From Plotosus lineatus (lineage: Eukaryota > Chordata > Actinopteri > Siluriformes > Plotosidae): a DNA stretch of 64,000 nt. The stretch spans positions 11,632,249 to 11,696,248 of the forward strand of contig CM045735.1 of assembly GCA_024760905.1 (NCBI GenBank). Reading direction: 5' to 3'. Position numbers and translations under genes: made by a program. The notes under the pieces were generated by a model. That model was not told the DNA's origin and did no database searches. It worked only from the letters and a program-made list of their open reading frames with translations. Below are positions 60,652 through 64,000 of this stretch, in pieces. The first letter of the stretch is position 1. Every line of letters begins with the position of its first letter.

Positions 60652-60737
<86 letters not shown>
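60652..60737. repeat. (CA)n(TA)n(TG)n compound microsatellite
   Basis: CA, then TA, then TG dinucleotides; self-complementary ends. Directly follows the P2 right end. Confidence 0.92.
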
Positions 60738-60740
<3 letters not shown>

Positions 60741-61842
60741 AAACATAACTCTCCATTTCCGGAACAAGTCACATAGGACTCTTGTATATTCTTCAGAGAA
60801 ACAGATGAAATAAATATCCAGGAGAGGACATTAGAATTTCAAATTTCTAATAACATGACAAACTGTATTTTTATCTTCACCCAAAATGAGTTTTGGCAAA
60901 GTTACTTGTAGTCATCAGCATTTGTTTGTTTGTTTGACTGTAAACAAAATCCTGACCCCAAGAATTTTCACCAAACTTAGTGGGGACCCTCCCCTACCTG
61001 ACTGCCAGTGCGATTTGATTTTGGGATGTCTAGGTCTAAGTTTTGAAGATAGAGCACTTATAAGTCTGACTTGAGTGCCCATAGACATGCTGTTACTTAC
61101 TGAATACTAATTGGAAAGCATATAATATGGACAAATGAGGCAGTTACCTTTAACCCTGAGTGACCTTGAAAGGTCAAACCCAAGACATCTTGTCAATCCT
61201 TTAGACAATATCTTTTTTCTATTATTTTTGGTCACATCCGTGTATTAAACATGGAGAAGGGCACACGACTAGTACAAAATAGTCACATATAGGGCCAAAT
61301 TGCTATCCATGATATGTGGCAGAGGTGCTCTGTACTCAATGAGTGTCCCTCCATTTTTTTGTTGGGGGTGAGAAATTAAAATTCAGTCAGGTTACAAATG
61401 TTTACAGCTGCTATGACAAATTATAAATAAGTCACTAATTTTATAGCTGTGAAGCATAACTGCAAGAGGATAATGCCAACGTGATTAATGGTTAAAATGA
61501 TGAGGGTGGTTGGTAATACAGTGTATGGGAATAACACTTCAGGACCCACTGTTACAGGAAAATAATCAGTGTTGGGTTTCATCCTCGCTTATTAAACAGA
61601 GACCAGCACTGTGCAGACGTGCGGCACCCAGTGACCATCGGGACTCTGTCACCTTTAGCCAAAGGGCCAAATTTAAATCAAAAGTTTTTAAATTAACACT
61701 ATAATGCAGATGTAGATTACTCATAACTAATACTCTTCTGGTTAATAATAGTTATTATTTAGTTATAAGTACCACTGGTCCCTTAAACAAAATGGGTTGC
61801 GTGAAAATAAAAATAAAATAAAATGCTGTCTTAAAACCAAGT
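60738..61842. other. No gene recognised
   Basis: Unique-looking intergenic DNA. The stretch 61525-61660 ('aggacccactgttacaggaa') looks like part of an interspersed repeat, but it has no paired ends that I can find. Confidence 0.35.
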
Positions 61843-61843
61843 A

Positions 61844-62413
61844 CAGTGGTACCTCACCTTACGATATTCCCAGCAAACGAAAAATCCAGGTTACGAAAAA
61901 CATTCTCCAAAATCTTTTGCCTCTCCTTCTCCTTACGAAACACACTAAACGTGCCATTCAACCATTCAAACAATGCACGAGTTGCTATTCATTGACTATC
62001 TCCCAACATCCCGCTCCACTGGCCTCCCATTGGCTAGGAGGGATGACGCAGCTCCCTCCCATTGGCTATCTCCCAACATCCTGCCTTGCTGGCCTCCCAT
62101 TGGCTAGGAGGGATGACGCAGCTCCCTTGAGCAGTTTCATGGAGTTTTTCGAGTGTGCTCATTGGAACTTTATTTTTGGGCTCAGGCTTTTAACCTTGCA
62201 TAAACATTTGTAAGATTATAACTCTGCTAAGAAGACATGGTCAACACGAAGTAAGTACCTTAAAAGGTATGCTTTTATCATTTTTAAAGGGTAGTATTGG
62301 GGGCCTTGGAATGAATCACGCGTTTTACATGTAAAATGCGGTTCTACTTACGAAAAATCCAGGTTACGAAAAAGGCTCTGTAACGGATTCATTTCGTAAG
62401 GTGAGGTACCACT
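61844..62413 (+). mobile_element. P1 pogo-like MITE, complete
   Basis: The ends are 'cagtggtacctcaccttacg' after TA and 'cgtaaggtgaggtaccact' (last bases altered). The interior has two tandem copies of the 'cccattggctaggagggatg' plus 'acgcagctccc' block. The same block expanded into the 53-base minisatellite at 18544. Confidence 0.85.
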
Positions 62414-63550
62414 TTTAGAAATAATTTTAAGTTAAATCCAAGCGCACTATTATTAGAACTATAGTAATAATATAAAATATATATTATACACAGTATAATT
62501 GGTGTGAGGTTTATTTATTTATTTATTTTTTAAATCATTTTTTGGGGTTTTTTTTAAATCTCTGAATAAATCTCAATAAATAAATATAATGGCTCATATT
62601 CGCCTAAAATATATATTGTAGGATAACACTACAATCCATTTGTGCTTAAAGTGTGAGAGTTTCTGTGAAGTCTAGTCAGACAAAGGGGAAACCTTTGTGA
62701 AATCTCGCAGTAATCTTTTTTTACAGGCTTGCATTTTTTTTTTTTTTTTTTAACCAATCTGAACGAAGCCAATAATGTACAATGCATGGCCAGTGTGAAA
62801 CATAAACCATGATCAAAGCTCTGGAATTCTTTATAAATAAAATTGATGCAGCTATGTTATCCTGCATAGCCTTCACTGTCCTAACTCAGGAAATTACATC
62901 TATTGTTATAAAAACATCCTAAACATCATCCTAGAAACTCACCATAAGCGTTTGCTTTAAAAAAAATTTCAAATCCAAATCATATTATTAATATATCAGG
63001 TCAAAGGGATTAGTGAGAGGATAAACCTGCTAAGCTCTAACAATACTGTGTTATCTGTGTATGTATTTGATTTGTGATCACATGACTCATTCCGTCTTGG
63101 ATGCAGCGCAAACTTTAGCAATATTTGAACCAACTCCAGTGTCCTTATTCCTCAGTGTGTTGACTTGTTCCACAGCTCATGTCTAGCTCACACAGTGCTC
63201 CTGGTCTCTCTTCAATGTCTGGTCCCTAGTGCCCCTGTTCAGAATAACAACATCCAGTTACATAACAATAAAGTATTGCGTAAGATAGCTTTGAAAACTG
63301 ATGAATTATTAAATAAAGTCTTACAGGTGCCGAAGGGCTCAACTTGTCGAAGCGGAACCTCAGGTTCGATCTGGGAGAACTCTTATTCTTGAACTCTTAA
63401 CGTGTGACAAAGCAAGCAAGGGATAATTTCATGAAATAAGCTCTCATGTGTAAACAAACAAAAAGATGAGATAGTTATGCACTTTAACGATTCAAAAGTG
63501 TCTGTGAAATAAAACTTAATTAAAGAAATGTTCATCTTGTGATTCATTAC
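62414..63550. other. No gene recognised
   Basis: AT-rich, largely unique sequence. If 63551-63656 is an exon of a minus-strand gene, this would be its intron or downstream flank. Confidence 0.35.
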
Positions 63551-63656
63551 CTGTGGGACTACGGCACATGATAACCGGAGTTCCTACACCATGACCCTCC
63601 ACAGCAAGAGACGAGCTACACACAGGTGATAAACTGGGGGAAACCTGGAGATTGCT
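63551..63656 (-). CDS. Candidate internal exon of an unrecognised gene
   Basis: The minus strand has an acceptor-like 'attctccccag', then 106 open bases translating to SNLQVSPSLSPVCSSSLAVE followed by GHGVGTPVIMCRSPTG, then a donor 'g|gtaatg'. Incoming phase is 0 and outgoing phase 1. The Ser/Pro-rich composition with SPTG looks like a disordered region of a regulatory protein. I do not recognise the family, and no second exon is seen before the window ends. It could be chance. Confidence 0.4.
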
Positions 63657-63715
63657 CTGGGGAGAATAATAATAAGAAGAAATAAATACATAAAAGAGCA
63701 GAGGCGAGCTGTTCA

Positions 63716-63806
63716 GCGTGCACTCTGCTCGCACTGTCGGCTGAGATGGGCGTCAGCCTCTGCCACAACCCTAATTACGATTGAACCATTGAGAAAATGA
63801 ATGATA
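63716..63806 (+). repeat. L2-like 3' tail fragment
   Basis: 'ctgagatgggcgtcagcctc', 'ccctaattacgattgaacca' and 'gagaaaatgaatgataa' form a decayed tail module without a head. Confidence 0.6.
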
Positions 63807-63904
63807 ATAGAACAGAGACCCTTACTTCGCAAATCCAGCCATATTCCTTCAAACACTATAAAGGGAGCACTGAACACAACTCATTTAATTTAAATTTGTT
63901 TATG

Positions 63905-64000
63905 CCACAGCCGTCCGTAGCCAGGAGTCCATGGGAGCTAATTGGTTGTGCTCTCATGAGAGAGGGAGACGACATAAGCTCACTTCCCTATCACTCACAG
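63905..64000 (-). repeat. Interspersed repeat, cut by the window edge
   Basis: Reverse complement matches 4470-4570 ('ccaattagctcccatggact' is shared without mismatch). Runs off the right edge of the window. Confidence 0.6.

Overview
The window is from a vertebrate nuclear genome, almost certainly a ray-finned fish. It holds intron-bearing genes with close vertebrate orthologues, very many microsatellites, and a dense mix of tRNA-derived SINEs, Tc1/mariner copies, pogo/Tigger-like and hAT-like MITEs and non-LTR retrotransposon tails of teleost character. I see no bacterial operon, CRISPR array, rRNA or functional tRNA. The species cannot be fixed from the sequence; a teleost is inferred.

Three protein-coding genes can be reconstructed. 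(1) A rhog-type Rho GTPase (+) has its whole 191-codon reading frame in one exon (10534-11109), with a splice acceptor in its 5' UTR. (2) pgap2 (-) has five coding exons between 33968 and 24568. All phases join, giving 254 codons plus stop. (3) ncbp3 (-) has thirteen coding exons between 53522 and 37038. All phases join, giving 684 codons plus stop and including the WLDD cap-binding motif. rhog and pgap2 converge as they do in human 11p15.4; ncbp3 lies upstream of pgap2 in the same orientation. One more possible exon of an unrecognised gene is at 63551-63656 (-).

Layout: 1-10.4 kb is repeats ((ATT)n arrays, a 27-bp minisatellite, SINEs, MITEs). 10.5-12.0 kb is rhog. 12-24.5 kb is intergenic repeats, including a 53-bp minisatellite grown inside a MITE and LINE/Tc1 remnants. 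24.5-34 kb is pgap2, whose last intron carries a nested tower of transposons. 34-37 kb is a fairly unique spacer with the presumed ncbp3 3' UTR. 37-53.6 kb is ncbp3, with a Tc1 copy, a degenerate pogo-like transposase and two inverted copies of an unusual transposon in its introns. 53.7-64 kb is intergenic and rich in SINEs, MITEs and long AT arrays.

Repeat families, with names local to this report. SINE-1 is tRNA-derived and has four alternative 3' modules, A-D. SINE-2 has a tRNA-like head and a body containing 'cagcagtataaa'. SINE-3 is V-SINE/HE1-like with a 'gccgcc' end. SINE-4 and SINE-5 are other tRNA-headed elements. P1-P6 are pogo/Tigger-like elements whose ends look like CAGNGNNNCCTC with a TA target duplication. 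The most interesting signals are the tail exchange in SINE-1, its sharing of a 3' end with a LINE in the same window, and a roughly 1.95-kb terminal-inverted-repeat element with an acidic, apparently spliced reading frame. Two inverted copies of that element bracket ncbp3 exons 4-8.
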